Positions 19,656 to 31,745 are shown, counted from the first letter of the stretch. The stretch: 32,981 bases of DNA from Mycobacteriales bacterium (GCA_035995165.1 DASYKU010000076.1:1-32981), one strand, 5' to 3'. Notes: a model not told the origin generated them from the sequence alone. Made by a program: numbers and translations.

Positions 19656-20708
19656 CTACCGGGCGACCGCCGTCCAGGCCGCCGCCAGCAGCTCGGGTCC
19701 CGGGTCGGCCAGGATGCCCGGCCGGGCCAGGCCGTCGAGGACCACGAACCGCAGCACCGCGCCGCGGGCCTTCTTGTCCACCCGCATCGCCTCGTGCAGT
19801 TCCGCCCAGCCGGCCGCGTCGTAGGAGACCGGGAGGCCGAGTGCGGCCAGCACGGCCTTGTGCCGGGTCGCGGTCGGCCGGTCCAGCCGGTCCGCGGCCG
19901 CGCCCAGGGCGGCGGCGAAGACGAGGCCGATCGAGACCGCGTCGCCGTGCCGGATGGAGTACCGCTCGCGCTTCTCGATCGCGTGCGCCAGCGTGTGGCC
20001 GTAGTTGAGGTGCTCGCGCTCGCCGCTCTCGCGCAGGTCCCGGGTGACCACGCCGGCCTTCACCCGGACCGCCCGCTCGACCAGCTCGCCGGCCGGCGCG
20101 GCCGGGCCGTCGCGCTCGATCAGGTCCAGGATCGCCGGGTCGGCGATGAACCCGCACTTGACCACCTCGGCCAGCCCGGCGCGGTAGTCCGCCGGCGGCA
20201 AGGTGGCCAGCGCGGTCAGGTCGCAGAGCACGCCGGCCGGCGGGTGGAACGCGCCGACCAGGTTCTTGCCGGCGGCGACGTCGATGCCGGTCTTGCCGCC
20301 GACGGCGGCGTCGACCATGCCCAGCAGGGTGGTCGGCAGCTGCAGCACCCGGACGCCGCGCAGCCAGGCCGCGGCGACCCAGCCGGCCAGGTCGGTGGTG
20401 GCGCCGCCGCCGAGACCGACGATCGCGTCGGAGCGGGTGAAACCGGCCGCGCCGAGCCCGTCCCAGCAGTCCCCGGCGACCCGCAGCGTCTTGGCCGCCT
20501 CGCCGTCCGGCACCGGCAGCGGCAGCACGGCCAGCCCGGCCGCGCCCAGCACCTCCGCGATCACGGCGGCCCGCTCGGCCAGCGTGGGCGGATGCACCAG
20601 CGCGACCTGGGCGGCGCCGGGCAGCAGGCCGGGGACCCGGTCGTCCAGGCCTTCGCCCACCACCACCTCGTACGCGACGGGGTCGCCGACCGGGATGGTG
20701 ACGGTCAC
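19656..20708 (-). CDS. aroB: 3-dehydroquinate synthase
   Basis: Second shikimate-pathway step: DAHP to 3-dehydroquinate, NAD+- and metal-dependent. The 350-residue protein has the NAD-binding [13 protein letters not shown] (98-110), [12 protein letters not shown] (132-143), and the zinc ligands E181 (AEVVKCG), H238 ([10 protein letters not shown]) and H254 ([11 protein letters not shown]). GTG start 20708 forms a GTGA overlap with the aroK stop. The stop is TAG. No aroQ follows, though in some relatives it lies between aroB and pepQ. Confidence 0.97.
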   Translation of the reverse strand: MTVTIPVGDPVAYEVVVGEGLDDRVPGLLPGAAQVALVHPPTLAERAAVIAEVLGAAGLAVLPLPVPDGEAAKTLRVAGDCWDGLGAAGFTRSDAIVGLGGGATTDLAGWVAAAWLRGVRVLQLPTTLLGMVDAAVGGKTGIDVAAGKNLVGAFHPPAGVLCDLTALATLPPADYRAGLAEVVKCGFIADPAILDLIERDGPAAPAGELVERAVRVKAGVVTRDLRESGEREHLNYGHTLAHAIEKRERYSIRHGDAVSIGLVFAAALGAAADRLDRPTATRHKAVLAALGLPVSYDAAGWAELHEAMRVDKKARGAVLRFVVLDGLARPGILADPGPELLAAAWTAVAR

Positions 20709-21220
20709 GCCGGGTCCAGCGCCGCGACCGCGGCGACGACCGCGGCGGCGACCTCGTCCGGGGTGAGCTCGTCGGTGTCGACCGTGGCCGCGGCGACCTC
20801 CTGGTAGAGCGGCAGCCGGGCGTCCAGCAGCGCGCGCAGCTGCTGGCGCGGGTTGCCCAGCAGCAGCGGCCGGTCCCGGTTCAGCCCGATCCGGGCGGCC
20901 GAGGCCGGCACCCCGGTGGCCAGGAACACCACCGGGTGGCCGGCCAGCCGGGCCCGGGTCTCCGGCGCGAGGACCGCGCCGCCGCCGAGCACGAGCACGC
21001 CGTCGAACTCCGCCAGCCCGTCGGCGACCGCGTCCCGCTCCAGCGCCCGGAACGCCTCCTCGCCGTCCTCGACGAAGATCTCCGCGATCGGCTTGCCGGT
21101 GCGGGCGACGATCTCGTCGTCGGTGTCGCCGACCGGCACGCCGAGCCGCTGCGCCACCAGGGCCCCGACCGTCGTCTTGCCGGCGCCGGGCGGACCGACC
21201 AGCACCACCCGCGGCGGCAT
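20705..21220 (-). CDS. aroK: Shikimate kinase
   Basis: Phosphorylates shikimate at the 3-hydroxyl with ATP. The 171-residue P-loop kinase has the Walker [10 protein letters not shown] at 9-17, shikimate-binding D34 (GDTDDEI) and R58 (EEAFRALE), the GGGAV loop around 79-83, and the LID segment RDRPLL. The ATG at 21220 shares its A with the aroC stop (TAATG). Its stop overlaps the aroB start, so aroC-aroK-aroB are translationally coupled. Confidence 0.97.
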   Translation of the reverse strand: MPPRVVLVGPPGAGKTTVGALVAQRLGVPVGDTDDEIVARTGKPIAEIFVEDGEEAFRALERDAVADGLAEFDGVLVLGGGAVLAPETRARLAGHPVVFLATGVPASAARIGLNRDRPLLLGNPRQQLRALLDARLPLYQEVAAATVDTDELTPDEVAAAVVAAVAALDPA

Positions 21221-22398
21221 TACTTGACCACCAGGGTGTCCAGGTAGCCCCGGACGTTCCGCGCGGTCTCGGCCACCGAGTCGCCGCCGAACTTCTCCAG
21301 CACCGCCTCGGCCAGCACCAGCGCGACCATCGCCTCGGCCACCACACCCGCGGCCGGCACCGCGCAGACGTCCGAGCGCTGGTTGATCGCCACCGCCGGC
21401 TCGCCGGTGGCCACGTCGACGGTGGCCAGCGCCTTCGGCACGGTCGAGATCGGCTTCATCGCGGCCCGGACCCGCAGCGGCTCGCCGGTGCTCATGCCGC
21501 CCTCGGTGCCGCCGGAGCGGCCGGTACGGCGGCGCAGCCCGGTCGGGCCGCTCTCGATCTCGTCGTGGGCCTGCGAGCCGCGCCGGGCGGCCAGGTCGAA
21601 ACCGTCGCCGACCTCCACGCCCTTGATCGCCTGGATGCCCATCAGCGCGCCGGCCAGCCGGGAGTCCAGCCGGCGGTCGCCGTGCACGTGGCTGCCGAGA
21701 CCCGGCGGCAGGCCGTGCGCGACGACCTCGACCACGCCGCCGAGGGTGTCGCCGTCTCTGCGGGCGGCGTCGATCTCGCCGACCATCCGCTCGCCGGTCT
21801 CCGGGTCGAAGCAGCGCACCGGGGACTCGTCGACGGTGCCGAGGTCGTCCGGGCCGGGCAGCGTCCCGTACGGCACGGCGATCGTCCCGATCCGGACCAC
21901 ATGGGAAAGCACGCTGACGCCCGCGGCCTGCTCCAAGAACGCCTTGGCGACCGCACCGAGCGCGACCCGGGCCGCGGTCTCCCGGGCGCTGGCCCGCTCC
22001 AGGATCGGGCGGGCGTCGTCGAAGCCGTACTTCTGCATGCCGACGAGGTCGGCGTGGCCGGGCCGGGGCCGGGTCAGCGGCGCGTTGCGGGCCACCCCCT
22101 CCAGCTCCTCGGCCGGCACCGGGTCGGCGCTCATCACGGTCGTCCACTTCGGCCACTCGGTGTTGCCGATGCGCAGCGCCACCGGGCCGCCCATGGTGCG
22201 GCCGTGCCGGACGCCGCCGGTCAGCTCGACCTCGTCCCGCTCGAACTTCATCCGGGCGCCGCGCCCGTAGCCGAGCCGGCGGCGGGCCAGCGCGTCGGCC
22301 ACGTCGTCGGAGGTGACCCGGACATCGGCGGGCAGGCCCTCGAGCACCGCGACCAACGCCGGACCGTGCGACTCCCCTGCGGTCAGCCAGCGCAACAC
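21220..22398 (-). CDS. aroC: Chorismate synthase
   Basis: Final common step to chorismate, needing reduced FMN. The 392-residue product begins [21 protein letters not shown] and has [34 protein letters not shown], the SQAHDEIE region, and [20 protein letters not shown], all family signatures. The GTG at 22398 is 12 bases after the stop of the prepilin-peptidase gene and has no clear Shine-Dalgarno, but the N-terminus matches the family exactly. aroE, often just upstream in actinobacteria, is absent from this window. Confidence 0.97.
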   Translation of the reverse strand: MLRWLTAGESHGPALVAVLEGLPADVRVTSDDVADALARRRLGYGRGARMKFERDEVELTGGVRHGRTMGGPVALRIGNTEWPKWTTVMSADPVPAEELEGVARNAPLTRPRPGHADLVGMQKYGFDDARPILERASARETAARVALGAVAKAFLEQAAGVSVLSHVVRIGTIAVPYGTLPGPDDLGTVDESPVRCFDPETGERMVGEIDAARRDGDTLGGVVEVVAHGLPPGLGSHVHGDRRLDSRLAGALMGIQAIKGVEVGDGFDLAARRGSQAHDEIESGPTGLRRRTGRSGGTEGGMSTGEPLRVRAAMKPISTVPKALATVDVATGEPAVAINQRSDVCAVPAAGVVAEAMVALVLAEAVLEKFGGDSVAETARNVRGYLDTLVVK

Positions 22399-22410
22399 GG
22401 GTTCATCGTG

Positions 22411-23094
22411 TCATGTCCCGGCGGTCAGATAACTGTCGACCACGGCCGGCCCGACCACCACCGCGACGAGCGCACCCGCGATCAGCCAGGGCCCGAACGC
22501 GAGGTGGTCGCGCAGGCCGGCCCGGCGCGAGGCGAGCATCGCGATCGCGGCCAGCGCGCCGATGCCGAAGCCGAACGCGACGCCGAGCACGAGCACGCCC
22601 CAGCCGAGCCAGCCCAGGAACAGCCCGAGCAGTCCGAGCAGCTTCACGTCACCGAGACCGAGGCCGCCGCTCGGGGCGACCAGGGCCAGCAGCAGCGCCG
22701 CTCCCCCGGCGGCGAGCGCGCCGAGCACCCCCCGGCCGAGTGCGGACCAGTCGGCCGGGACGGCCAGCAGCGCCAGCCCGGCCGGGTACGACGGGAGCGT
22801 GAGGCGGTCCGGCAGCCGCAGGCAGTCCAGGTCGATCACGGCCAGCGTGACGCCGACCGCGGCCAGCCCGAGGAAGGCCGGCAGCTCCGGGGCGAGCCCG
22901 ATCGCGGCGCCGACCGCGGCCAGCGCCACCGCGGCCAGCACGGTGCCGACCGCGATCCGGCGCGGCGAGGCCTGGCCGCCGCGCCACCAGCGCTTGCCCA
23001 GCCACGGGTCGTCGGCCGGCACCGCCAGCGTCAACCCGGCCAGGAACGGGCCCAGCACGATCCCGAGCACCGCACCCAGCCCGCCCGCAACCAC
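22411..23094 (-). CDS. Short A24-family prepilin-peptidase-like membrane protein
   Basis: An integral membrane aspartic protease of the type IV prepilin peptidase family, about 227 residues with roughly six hydrophobic segments. Both active-site aspartates are visible: D88 in the IDxxxxxxPD pattern (VIDLDCLRLPD) and D149 in GLGLGDVKL. The N-terminal methyltransferase region and zinc-binding cysteines of full-length PilD are missing, as in the short actinobacterial members. GTG 23094 follows AGGG with about eight bases spacing. No pilin or secretion genes are in the window, so its substrate is unknown. A prepilin-peptidase gene at this place, next to the aro cluster, is common in actinobacteria. 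Confidence 0.88.
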   Translation of the reverse strand: MVAGGLGAVLGIVLGPFLAGLTLAVPADDPWLGKRWWRGGQASPRRIAVGTVLAAVALAAVGAAIGLAPELPAFLGLAAVGVTLAVIDLDCLRLPDRLTLPSYPAGLALLAVPADWSALGRGVLGALAAGGAALLLALVAPSGGLGLGDVKLLGLLGLFLGWLGWGVLVLGVAFGFGIGALAAIAMLASRRAGLRDHLAFGPWLIAGALVAVVVGPAVVDSYLTAGT

Positions 23095-23267
23095 GCGCGG
23101 ACCCTACCGGCCGCCGACCCCGCCCCACCCAGGTCGTCCACAGGCCATGCCGCCCGCGGCCGGCTCGGCGGTCAGGTCACGGGGATGGGGTCCTCCGCCG
23201 GCGGCGGGGCCCGGTGGACGAGGTCGGGCCGGGTCCGGCACCGCGCCCGAGTCCCGCCCGGGGGTTA
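23095..23267. other. Intergenic gap between mltG and the prepilin-peptidase gene
   Basis: About 170 bases with no supported gene. In many actinobacteria aroE lies at this junction; I saw no recognisable aroE remnant in any frame. No promoter was identified for the prepilin-peptidase/aro unit. Confidence 0.4.
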
Positions 23268-23282
23268 CGGGGGCCGCCCCCG
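23268..23282 (-). terminator. Short hairpin after mltG
   Basis: CGGGGG (23268-23273) pairs with CCCCCG (23277-23282) around a three-base loop, seven bases beyond the mltG stop. No T-run follows. Placement fits a terminator for the alaS-ruvX-mltG unit. Confidence 0.4.
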
Positions 23283-23289
23283 ACGGGGA

Positions 23290-24429
23290 TCAGCAGAGGT
23301 GAGCCGCCTGGCACTTGGCCTTGGCCGTGTTGAAGACGTCCCGGTCGTCGGTGAACAGGTGGTGCCCCGGGTGGTCGGCGTCCAGCACGTAGTACAGGTA
23401 CGGCCCGGACGCCGGCGCCGCCGCGGCCTGTAGCGAGGCCAGCCCGGGGTTCGCGATCGGCGTCGGCGGCAACCCCTTGACCAGCCGGTTGTTGTACGGC
23501 GTCTTCTTCGCCAGGTCGGCCGCGGACAGCCCGCCCTTGGAGCGACCCAGCCCGTAGAGCACGGCGGCGTCGACGCCGAGGAAGAAGTTCTGGTCCAGCC
23601 GGTTGTAGATGACCCGCGCGACCTTGGACCGCTCGTCCGGTTGCTGGGTCTCCTTCTCCACCAGCGAAGCCACGATCAGCAGCTCGTACGGCGTCAGGTG
23701 CTTGGCCGCGGCCTGCTCGATCAGCCCGCTGTCGGAGACCTTCGCCTTGTACTGGTCGACCATGTCCTTCAGCAGCGTGGCGGCCGTGGTGTCGGGATCG
23801 AGGTCGTAGGTCTCCGGGAAGAGGAAGCCCTCCGGGTTGCCCTTGGCGTAGTCCGGCAGCTCCAGCGCGGCGGAGTCCCTGGCCGCGGCCTGCAGGTCGG
23901 CGATCTTCAGCTTCGACTTCGAGGCGATCAGCGCGAGCGTGTCCTTGACCGAGAGGCCCTCGGGGACCGTCACCCGGGACAGCACCCGCGCGGTCGGGTC
24001 GAGGATCAGCGTCAGCGCCGCGGCGCCGCTCATCTCCTTGTGCAGCTTGTACGTCCCGGGCTGGATCCCGAGCGCGGCCGCGTTCTCCTTGGCCGCCTTG
24101 GTGAACGCCTTCTCGCTCTTCACGATGCCCTGGGTGACCATCGTGGCCGCGATGTCGGTGGCGGTGTCGCCCGGCTTGACGACCAGCAGCACCTCGCCGC
24201 TGCCGGCACCGGCGAAGTCGGGGGTGGTGCCGAACTTGCTCGTCAGCGACCGGCCGCCGATGAGGGCGCCGGCACCGAGTCCGCCGACGAGGATGAGCAC
24301 CAGCAACGGCAGGAGGATCCGGCGACGGCGGCGCTTGCGCCGCTCGACCTCGCTGCGGCGGCGCTCGGACCGGCTCGGCCGCCCGTACGGGTCGGCGGGA
24401 GCGAAGAGGTCGATCTCGTCGCGGTCCAT
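23290..24429 (-). CDS. mltG: Endolytic murein transglycosylase MltG (YceG-like)
   Basis: MltG cleaves nascent peptidoglycan strands at the membrane and is thought to end glycan polymerisation. From the ATG at 24429 the 379-residue protein has a charged cytoplasmic head (an Arg-rich run at about 25-37), a single membrane helix at about 38-59, a LysM-like region (VKPGDTATDIAATMV) and the YceG catalytic domain: EGFLFPETYDL (200-210), catalytic E258 in IVASLVEKET, and NTPYN-like KTPYNNR plus GLPPTPIANPG. A GTG six codons upstream (24447) is an alternative; neither has a strong ribosome site. It lies 70 bases after ruvX, as in Mycobacterium and Streptomyces. Confidence 0.94.
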   Translation of the reverse strand: MDRDEIDLFAPADPYGRPSRSERRRSEVERRKRRRRRILLPLLVLILVGGLGAGALIGGRSLTSKFGTTPDFAGAGSGEVLLVVKPGDTATDIAATMVTQGIVKSEKAFTKAAKENAAALGIQPGTYKLHKEMSGAAALTLILDPTARVLSRVTVPEGLSVKDTLALIASKSKLKIADLQAAARDSAALELPDYAKGNPEGFLFPETYDLDPDTTAATLLKDMVDQYKAKVSDSGLIEQAAAKHLTPYELLIVASLVEKETQQPDERSKVARVIYNRLDQNFFLGVDAAVLYGLGRSKGGLSAADLAKKTPYNNRLVKGLPPTPIANPGLASLQAAAAPASGPYLYYVLDADHPGHHLFTDDRDVFNTAKAKCQAAHLC

Positions 24430-24499
24430 CTGCCGGCCCGTCGTCACCGACCGGCCCGATCCAGCCCCAGTGACAGATCGGTTACGGAGCGCAAAACAG

Positions 24500-24960
24500 T
24501 CACGAAGTCCTCCGGGCGGCGTCCAACCATCCCTGAAGTATGAGCACCGCGGCCGAGCGGTCAACGACCTGACGTCCCTTACGTCCCCGTGTGCCCGCCT
24601 CGGCGAGACGACGAGTTGCCGCAACGGTGGTCAGCCGCTCGTCGGACAAACGCACCGGGATCGGGTCGACACGCTCCGCGAGCGCTTCGGCGTACTCGCG
24701 GGCGGACCGGGCGGCCGGCCCGGACTTGCCCGACAGCGACCGGGGCAGCCCGACGACGACCTCGACGGCCTCCCGCTCGGCCACCAGCCGGGCCAGCTTG
24801 ACCAGATCGGCGCCACCGCGGAGGTCGCGGGCCAGCGTCGCCAGCGGGGTCGCGAGGACCCCGCCGGGATCGCTGGCCGCGACCCCGACCCGGACGGTGC
24901 CGACGTCGACCCCGATCCGGACACCGTCCAGCCACTCCTCCGGCGCGCGATCGGAGACGG

Positions 24961-24964
<4 letters not shown>
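24500..24964 (-). CDS. ruvX: Holliday-junction-resolvase-like protein RuvX (YqgF family)
   Basis: An RNase H-fold protein; E. coli YqgF is implicated in 16S rRNA 5' processing and the mycobacterial orthologue resolves Holliday junctions. The 154-residue product has the acidic-site strands [17 protein letters not shown] (first Asp D20), [24 protein letters not shown] and the final [14 protein letters not shown]. The GTG at 24964 forms a GTGA overlap with the alaS stop. It lies between alaS and mltG, the conserved order. Confidence 0.95.
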
Positions 24965-27635
<2,671 letters not shown>

Positions 27636-27639
<4 letters not shown>

Positions 27640-27878
27640 CGGAAGTCCTCCGGCTTCGCGCCGAGCCGCCCGTCCAGGCCGCTGCCCTCGCTCAGCTCGG
27701 ACTCCCGGACCGCCGCGCCCTCGCGGACCTCGTCGACGAAGTCCCGCAGCGCGTCCGCGAGGCCCTGCAGCGACTGCGACAGGCCGCGCGGGGAGAGCTG
27801 CTCCGCCGTCTTGGACAGCTTGCGCACCACGAGAGCGCCGACCGTGACCCCCAGTGCGAGCCAGAACATGCGCCTCAC
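27636..27878 (-). CDS. Small single-helix membrane protein (DUF6167-like)
   Basis: An 80-residue protein of unknown role. From the GTG at 27878 it reads [20 protein letters not shown], one membrane helix at about 3-18, followed by a charged, probably helical tail ([23 protein letters not shown]). A small gene of this design next to alaS is widespread in actinobacteria and is annotated DUF6167; I assign it from memory of that pattern. AGAGG lies six bases before the GTG at 27878, while a GTG at 27887 would leave no spacing. The stop overlaps alaS (ATGA), so the two are co-translated. Confidence 0.8.
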
Positions 27879-27995
27879 CGTCGTCACCCTCTTTCACAGT
27901 TTCTTGGTCGTCTCGCCGGTTGGCTAGCACGAGTTCGCGGGACTGGTTGTCCTCGTCCATGGTGCGCTCGGCGCACCAGAGGATTTGCGCGCGGG

Positions 27996-28424
27996 CTACA
28001 GACCGGCGCGCTTGGCGGCGCGGGCCGCCTTGCGGTCGGCCTTGACCGCAGCCTTGGCGGTGTTCTCGGCCTCGGCCTTGCGCCGGTTCTGCGCGGCCCG
28101 GCGGATCCCGTACGAGAACGCGGCGACCTTGATGGCCGGCCCGCCCAGCGTGGTGGCGAAGACCGACGAGAGCGCGGCGGCGTTGCTGGTCACCGCCTGC
28201 GCGTTCTGGGTGATGCCCTCCACCCGTTCCAGCTCGCGGTTGACCTGGTCCATCGTCGTCTGGGCCGAGGTCAGCAGCGGCTGCGCGCCCTCGTGCGCCT
28301 TGCGGATGGCCAGCGTCGTCTCGTCCAGCGTCCGGCCCAGCTTCAGGATCGGCACGGACAGCAGCAGCACGAGAACGCCGAACGCGATGGCCGCGATGAT
28401 CGCGGCCCACTCCCCTGCCGACAC
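27996..28424 (-). CDS. DUF948-like single-helix membrane protein
   Basis: A 142-residue protein of unknown function. Residues 5-30 form one membrane helix ([20 protein letters not shown]), followed by a long predicted helical stretch with few Gly/Pro (about 30-80) and a Lys/Ala/Arg-rich tail (about 108-142), the layout of DUF948 proteins. GTG 28424 has GAGGGGG seven bases upstream. It is followed by the DUF6167-like gene and alaS, the usual actinobacterial order, hinting at a shared envelope-related role not yet defined. Confidence 0.8.
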   Translation of the reverse strand: MSAGEWAAIIAAIAFGVLVLLLSVPILKLGRTLDETTLAIRKAHEGAQPLLTSAQTTMDQVNRELERVEGITQNAQAVTSNAAALSSVFATTLGGPAIKVAAFSYGIRRAAQNRRKAEAENTAKAAVKADRKAARAAKRAGL

Positions 28425-28502
28425 GCGCGGACCCCCTCAGCAACAACCCCGGTCGCGGACCGCCAGACCCTACCGTCTGCCTGGAGGTGCCTCACGCACG
28501 AG

Positions 28503-28532
28503 GGGCCCGGCCGGGGTGTCCCGGCCGGGCCC
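28503..28532 (-). terminator. Terminator after the S8 protease locus
   Basis: A perfect 13-bp inverted repeat (GGGCCCGGCCGGG at 28503-28515, its complement at 28520-28532, loop GTGT) lies about 16 bases past the final stop of the protease frame and before the DUF948-like gene. Its position beyond the C-terminal fragment, not after the amber codon, fits one original full-length gene. Confidence 0.7.
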
Positions 28533-28548
28533 TTCGTTCAGTGCGGTG

Positions 28549-29442
28549 TTACGCGTCGACGCGGACGAACGTGCCGCCCGCCGTCGTCGTCCCGTCGCCG
28601 TAGGAGATCCGGCCGAGGTAGCGCGAGCCGGCCGTCAGGCCGCTCCACGCCGCCGTGAGCGTGACCGGCGTCCCCGCGGTGGCCGGCACGCCGGCCGGGG
28701 TCACCGTGAGGTTGCCCTTGGCCGCGCCGTCCAGCGCCCACAGGTACGTGGGCACCGTCAGCCCGGTCGTCCCCGTCGGCACCCCGAAGAGCACCACGTA
28801 CAGGTCGTACGACCCGGCCGTCGGGTTCTCCAGCCGGATCGTCTCCTCGGCCGAACCGCCGGCGCTCTGCGCGACGAGGTTCGACGTGCCGGCCTCGTAC
28901 AGGAAGAGGTCGACGTCGGTGCCGGCCGGGAAGTCGGCATCGAAGGTGGAGTGCTGGGCGACCGTGGTGCCGGCCGGGATCGTCAGCGTCTCCCTGGCCG
29001 TCCGGGTGCTGGTCGCCGGGTCGGCCGGGTCGAAGCCCGGGCCGGCCGGCTGCAGGGCCGGCGAGCGGACGTCCGCCGCCACCAGACCGTCGACGGTGCT
29101 GCTCAGCGTGCCGGTGAAGCCGGGGGTCACGCTGATCGCGGTCGAGCCGGCCGGGCCGGTGCCCACGACCTGGCTCGGCGCGGCGGCCGCGACCGGCTGC
29201 ACGACGAGCTGGCTGCGCACCGAGAACTTGCCGTTCGACCAGGTCAGCGAGCCGAACGCGTACTCGTCGAAGGTCGCCGAGGTGCGGGTGAAGGTGACCT
29301 TGTAGGTCGCCTTCTGGCCCGACCTGACCTTCAGCGTCCGCGGCGACACCGAGACCTGGACGCCGGCCGGCGCCACGATCTTCGGCGTCCAGTTCGACGA
29401 GCCCTGGTTGCTGACCCCGGTCACCGTGCGGGTGACCGTCTG
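28549..29442 (-). pseudogene. C-terminal part of the S8 protease, cut off by an in-frame TAG
   Basis: 297 codons continue the protease frame directly after the TAG at 29443-29445, with no frame change. The start QTVTRTVTGVSNQGSSNWTP is the typical opening of the fibronectin-III-like domain that follows the catalytic domain in many secreted subtilases. It is followed by a beta-rich region (LTIPAGTTVAQHSTFDADFP, DVDLFLYEAG, AGSYDLYVVLFG) resembling a pre-peptidase C-terminal domain. A GTG at 29424 could start a separate product, but there is no Shine-Dalgarno and no signal peptide. Alternatives are an authentic truncation, low-level amber read-through, or a base-call error. Codon use and composition look uninterrupted, so any mutation would be recent. 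Confidence 0.75.
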
Positions 29443-31548
29443 CTAGCCGGCCAGCGCGCCGATCGCGATGTTCGGCTGGTTGAGGTCGCTCGGGTCGGTG
29501 CTGCCCAGCAGGCTGCAGGCCGAGCTGGTCGCGGCGAGCTGCCCGGACCCGCACAGCCACCGGACCCAGTCGGTCGAGTTGCTGTCGTAGACCAGGCCCG
29601 GGTCGGCCGCGCCGTTGACGTTGACCTGGCCGGAGCCGTAGTCGAACGCGGTGGCGACCTCGCCGGAGTCGTTGCTGATCGGCGCGCCCTTGTTGTCCTT
29701 CACCGACGCGGTGGTCAGCAGCGCCGACTTGATCATCATCGGCGACCAGCGCGGGTGCTTCTGGATCAGCAGCGCGCCGAGGCCGGCGATGTGCGGGCTG
29801 GACATCGACGTCCCGGACAGGAAGTCGTAGTCGCGGCCGTTGTTGGCCGGGGAGAACCCGGCGATGACGTCCACGCCCGGAGCCAGGATGTCCGGCTTGA
29901 GCAGGTCGCCGTCCGCCGCGAGCGCGGGCCCGCGGGAGGAGAACGAGGCCACCTGCGGCGCCTTGACCCCGAGCTGGGCCACGCCCGCGGACAGCGCCGC
30001 GGTCGGGCTCGCAGTGCCGGACACGTACGCCTTGATCGCGGCACCCGCGACCTCGTCCACGTGCACGGTCGGCACCACGTGGATGTCGGCGTTCAGCGAG
30101 TTCGGCGCGGTGTTGGCCAGCACCATGCCGACGCCGCCGGCCCGCTTGACCTCGGCGCTCTTCTCCACCCGGTCGTTGACACCGCGGTCACAGACGATGA
30201 TCTTGCCGGTGACCTTGGCCGGGTCGAGCGAGTTGAGGAAGCAGAGCCGGACGTCGTCCGGGTCCTGCCCGGCCGCGCCGACCGTGCTGGACAGCGCGAT
30301 CGGCGAGCTCGGCACCGCCGGGCCGAGGCCGACGCCGGTGAACGTCTGCCCGTTGCCCAGGGTCACCGACTTGGTGTTGGCCCGGTCCAGGGTGCCGGCC
30401 GCGACCGACATCTCCCACGGGGTGTTGTGCGCGACGGTCGAGGCGCCCGGGCCGTCGTTGCCGGCCGAGGTGGACACGAACACGCCGGCCTGGGCCGCGC
30501 CGAAGAACGCCAGCTCGACCGCGTCGACCGAGCTGGTCAGGCTGCCGGAGATGGAGAAGTTGATGACGTCGGCACCGTCGGTGGTCGCGTCCTCGATCGC
30601 CTGCACGGAGTCGGAGGTGAAGCAGCCCGCCTCGGGCTCGCCCCGGCCCCAGCAGATCTTGTAGATCGACAGCCGCGCGTTCGGCGCCATGCCGCTGGCG
30701 TTGCCGAACGGCTGGCCGGCCACGCTCACCGGCACGTTGAAGTTGCCGGCCGCGGTGGTGGCGGTGTGGGTGCCGTGCCCGTCGGCGTCGCGCGCCGAGA
30801 TGAACTCGTACGGGAAGGCGGTCTTGATGTCGCCGATGCTCGCGGTGACGCCGGCGGTGTAGTACCGCGCGCCGATCACCTTCGTGGTGCAGTCGGAGGC
30901 GTCCCACTGCTCACCGGTCTGGCAGGTGCCGGCGAACTGGCGCACCGGCTTCGGGTTGCGCAGCGGCGCCACCGACGGGTTCTCCGGCCACAGGCCCGAG
31001 TCCAGGTCGGCGACGACCACACCGGCGCCGGCATCCCGCTGCGGGCCGCCGAGCTGGTCCCAGATCCCACCCTTCTTGGTGAGCCCGAGGAACTCCGGCG
31101 TCCGGGTCGTGTCGAGGGTCCGCTTCTCGTCCTTGATCACGGCCTTCACGCCCGGGGTGCGGGCCAGCTTGGCCGCGTCCACCGTGCTCATGCTGGCCGC
31201 GAAGCCGTTGAAGGTCACTGAGTAGCGGTGGAACGCACGCGCGGATGCGGCCCCCCGCAGCACGCCGTCCTGGCGCTGCGCGAGGTAGCCGCGGTAGCGG
31301 GCGACGGTCGGGGCGGCGGCGTCGATCTTGCTGCCGGCGGTCGGCCTCGTGCCCGCGTACCCGGCGACCCCGCCGGTGTAGGTCGCGGCGGGCGCGTCGG
31401 TGAGCTGTACCAGGTAGTTGGCGGTGCCCTGGGCCGGTGCGGCCGCGGCGGTCGGCGCGGTCGCGATCGTCGTCGCCAAACCGGCGACCAGCGCGAACGC
31501 GCCCAAGCCGGCGGCTGCTCGGCGCCGGCGGGTGGGAGAGGGAGTCAA
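29443..31548 (-). CDS. Secreted subtilisin-like serine protease (S8), ending at a TAG after the catalytic domain
   Basis: An exported S8 endopeptidase of the PA-domain subtilase type. From the TTG at 31548 (GGAAGGA six bases upstream) it has a signal peptide (Arg-rich start, AGLGAFALVAGLATTIA core, AAA-type cleavage near 36) and an I9 propeptide (NYLVQLTDAP to about residue 145). The catalytic domain has D183 (DLDSG), H258 (DGHGTH), oxyanion N364 (SAGNDG) and S581 (SGTSMSSPH), with a PA domain inserted at about 420-510. The reading stops at residue 701 by TAG, just where relatives enter a C-terminal Fn3-like domain. The triad is complete, so the truncated enzyme might still be active. Confidence 0.9.
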   Translation of the reverse strand: MTPSPTRRRRAAAGLGAFALVAGLATTIATAPTAAAAPAQGTANYLVQLTDAPAATYTGGVAGYAGTRPTAGSKIDAAAPTVARYRGYLAQRQDGVLRGAASARAFHRYSVTFNGFAASMSTVDAAKLARTPGVKAVIKDEKRTLDTTRTPEFLGLTKKGGIWDQLGGPQRDAGAGVVVADLDSGLWPENPSVAPLRNPKPVRQFAGTCQTGEQWDASDCTTKVIGARYYTAGVTASIGDIKTAFPYEFISARDADGHGTHTATTAAGNFNVPVSVAGQPFGNASGMAPNARLSIYKICWGRGEPEAGCFTSDSVQAIEDATTDGADVINFSISGSLTSSVDAVELAFFGAAQAGVFVSTSAGNDGPGASTVAHNTPWEMSVAAGTLDRANTKSVTLGNGQTFTGVGLGPAVPSSPIALSSTVGAAGQDPDDVRLCFLNSLDPAKVTGKIIVCDRGVNDRVEKSAEVKRAGGVGMVLANTAPNSLNADIHVVPTVHVDEVAGAAIKAYVSGTASPTAALSAGVAQLGVKAPQVASFSSRGPALAADGDLLKPDILAPGVDVIAGFSPANNGRDYDFLSGTSMSSPHIAGLGALLIQKHPRWSPMMIKSALLTTASVKDNKGAPISNDSGEVATAFDYGSGQVNVNGAADPGLVYDSNSTDWVRWLCGSGQLAATSSACSLLGSTDPSDLNQPNIAIGALAG

Positions 31549-31618
31549 CGGTCGTCCTTCCGTACGGGACCGGTGACCGCACGCCCGGCCGGCAGGTGGA
31601 CCGGCAGGGCGTGGAGTC

Positions 31619-31666
31619 GGCCGCGGACCGGGTGGGCCGCGGCCGGCGGGTGCGGTGAGGCCGCAC
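31619..31666 (-). promoter_or_regulatory. Two hairpins in the S8 protease leader
   Basis: GGCCGCGG (31619-31626) pairs with CCGCGGCC (31637-31644), and GTGCGG (31650-31655) pairs with CCGCAC (31661-31666, loop TGAGG). Both lie 70-120 bases before the protease TTG in a 197-base gap with no gene and no clear promoter hexamers. They could affect leader RNA folding; in GC-rich DNA they may also be chance. Confidence 0.3.
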
Positions 31667-31745
31667 GGGCGCCGTGTCCGATTACTTAGCGGACTCTTTG
31701 CCGGCACGCCACCAGAACCAGGATCTCGGCGGCCGAACGGCCGTA

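Noticed and set aside
27640-27960. Upstream extension of the alaS frame starting at an ATG (27960, [20 protein letters not shown])
   Set aside because: The first 25 residues look protein-like, but there is no Shine-Dalgarno, the rest is low-complexity and overlaps the DUF6167-like gene, and alaS is complete from its own ATG.
29443-29451. Programmed read-through of the UAG in the S8 gene (UAG-CAG resembles the viral UAG-CAR start of a leaky context)
   Set aside because: The rest of the viral context (YYA) is not matched (ACG follows), and no suppressor tRNA is visible in the window; a mutation or base-call error is simpler.
27985-31221. Plus-strand open frame of more than 1000 codons across the S8 protease
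   Set aside because: Antisense artefact of high third-position GC; no ribosome site, no recognisable domain, and it covers three real minus-strand genes.
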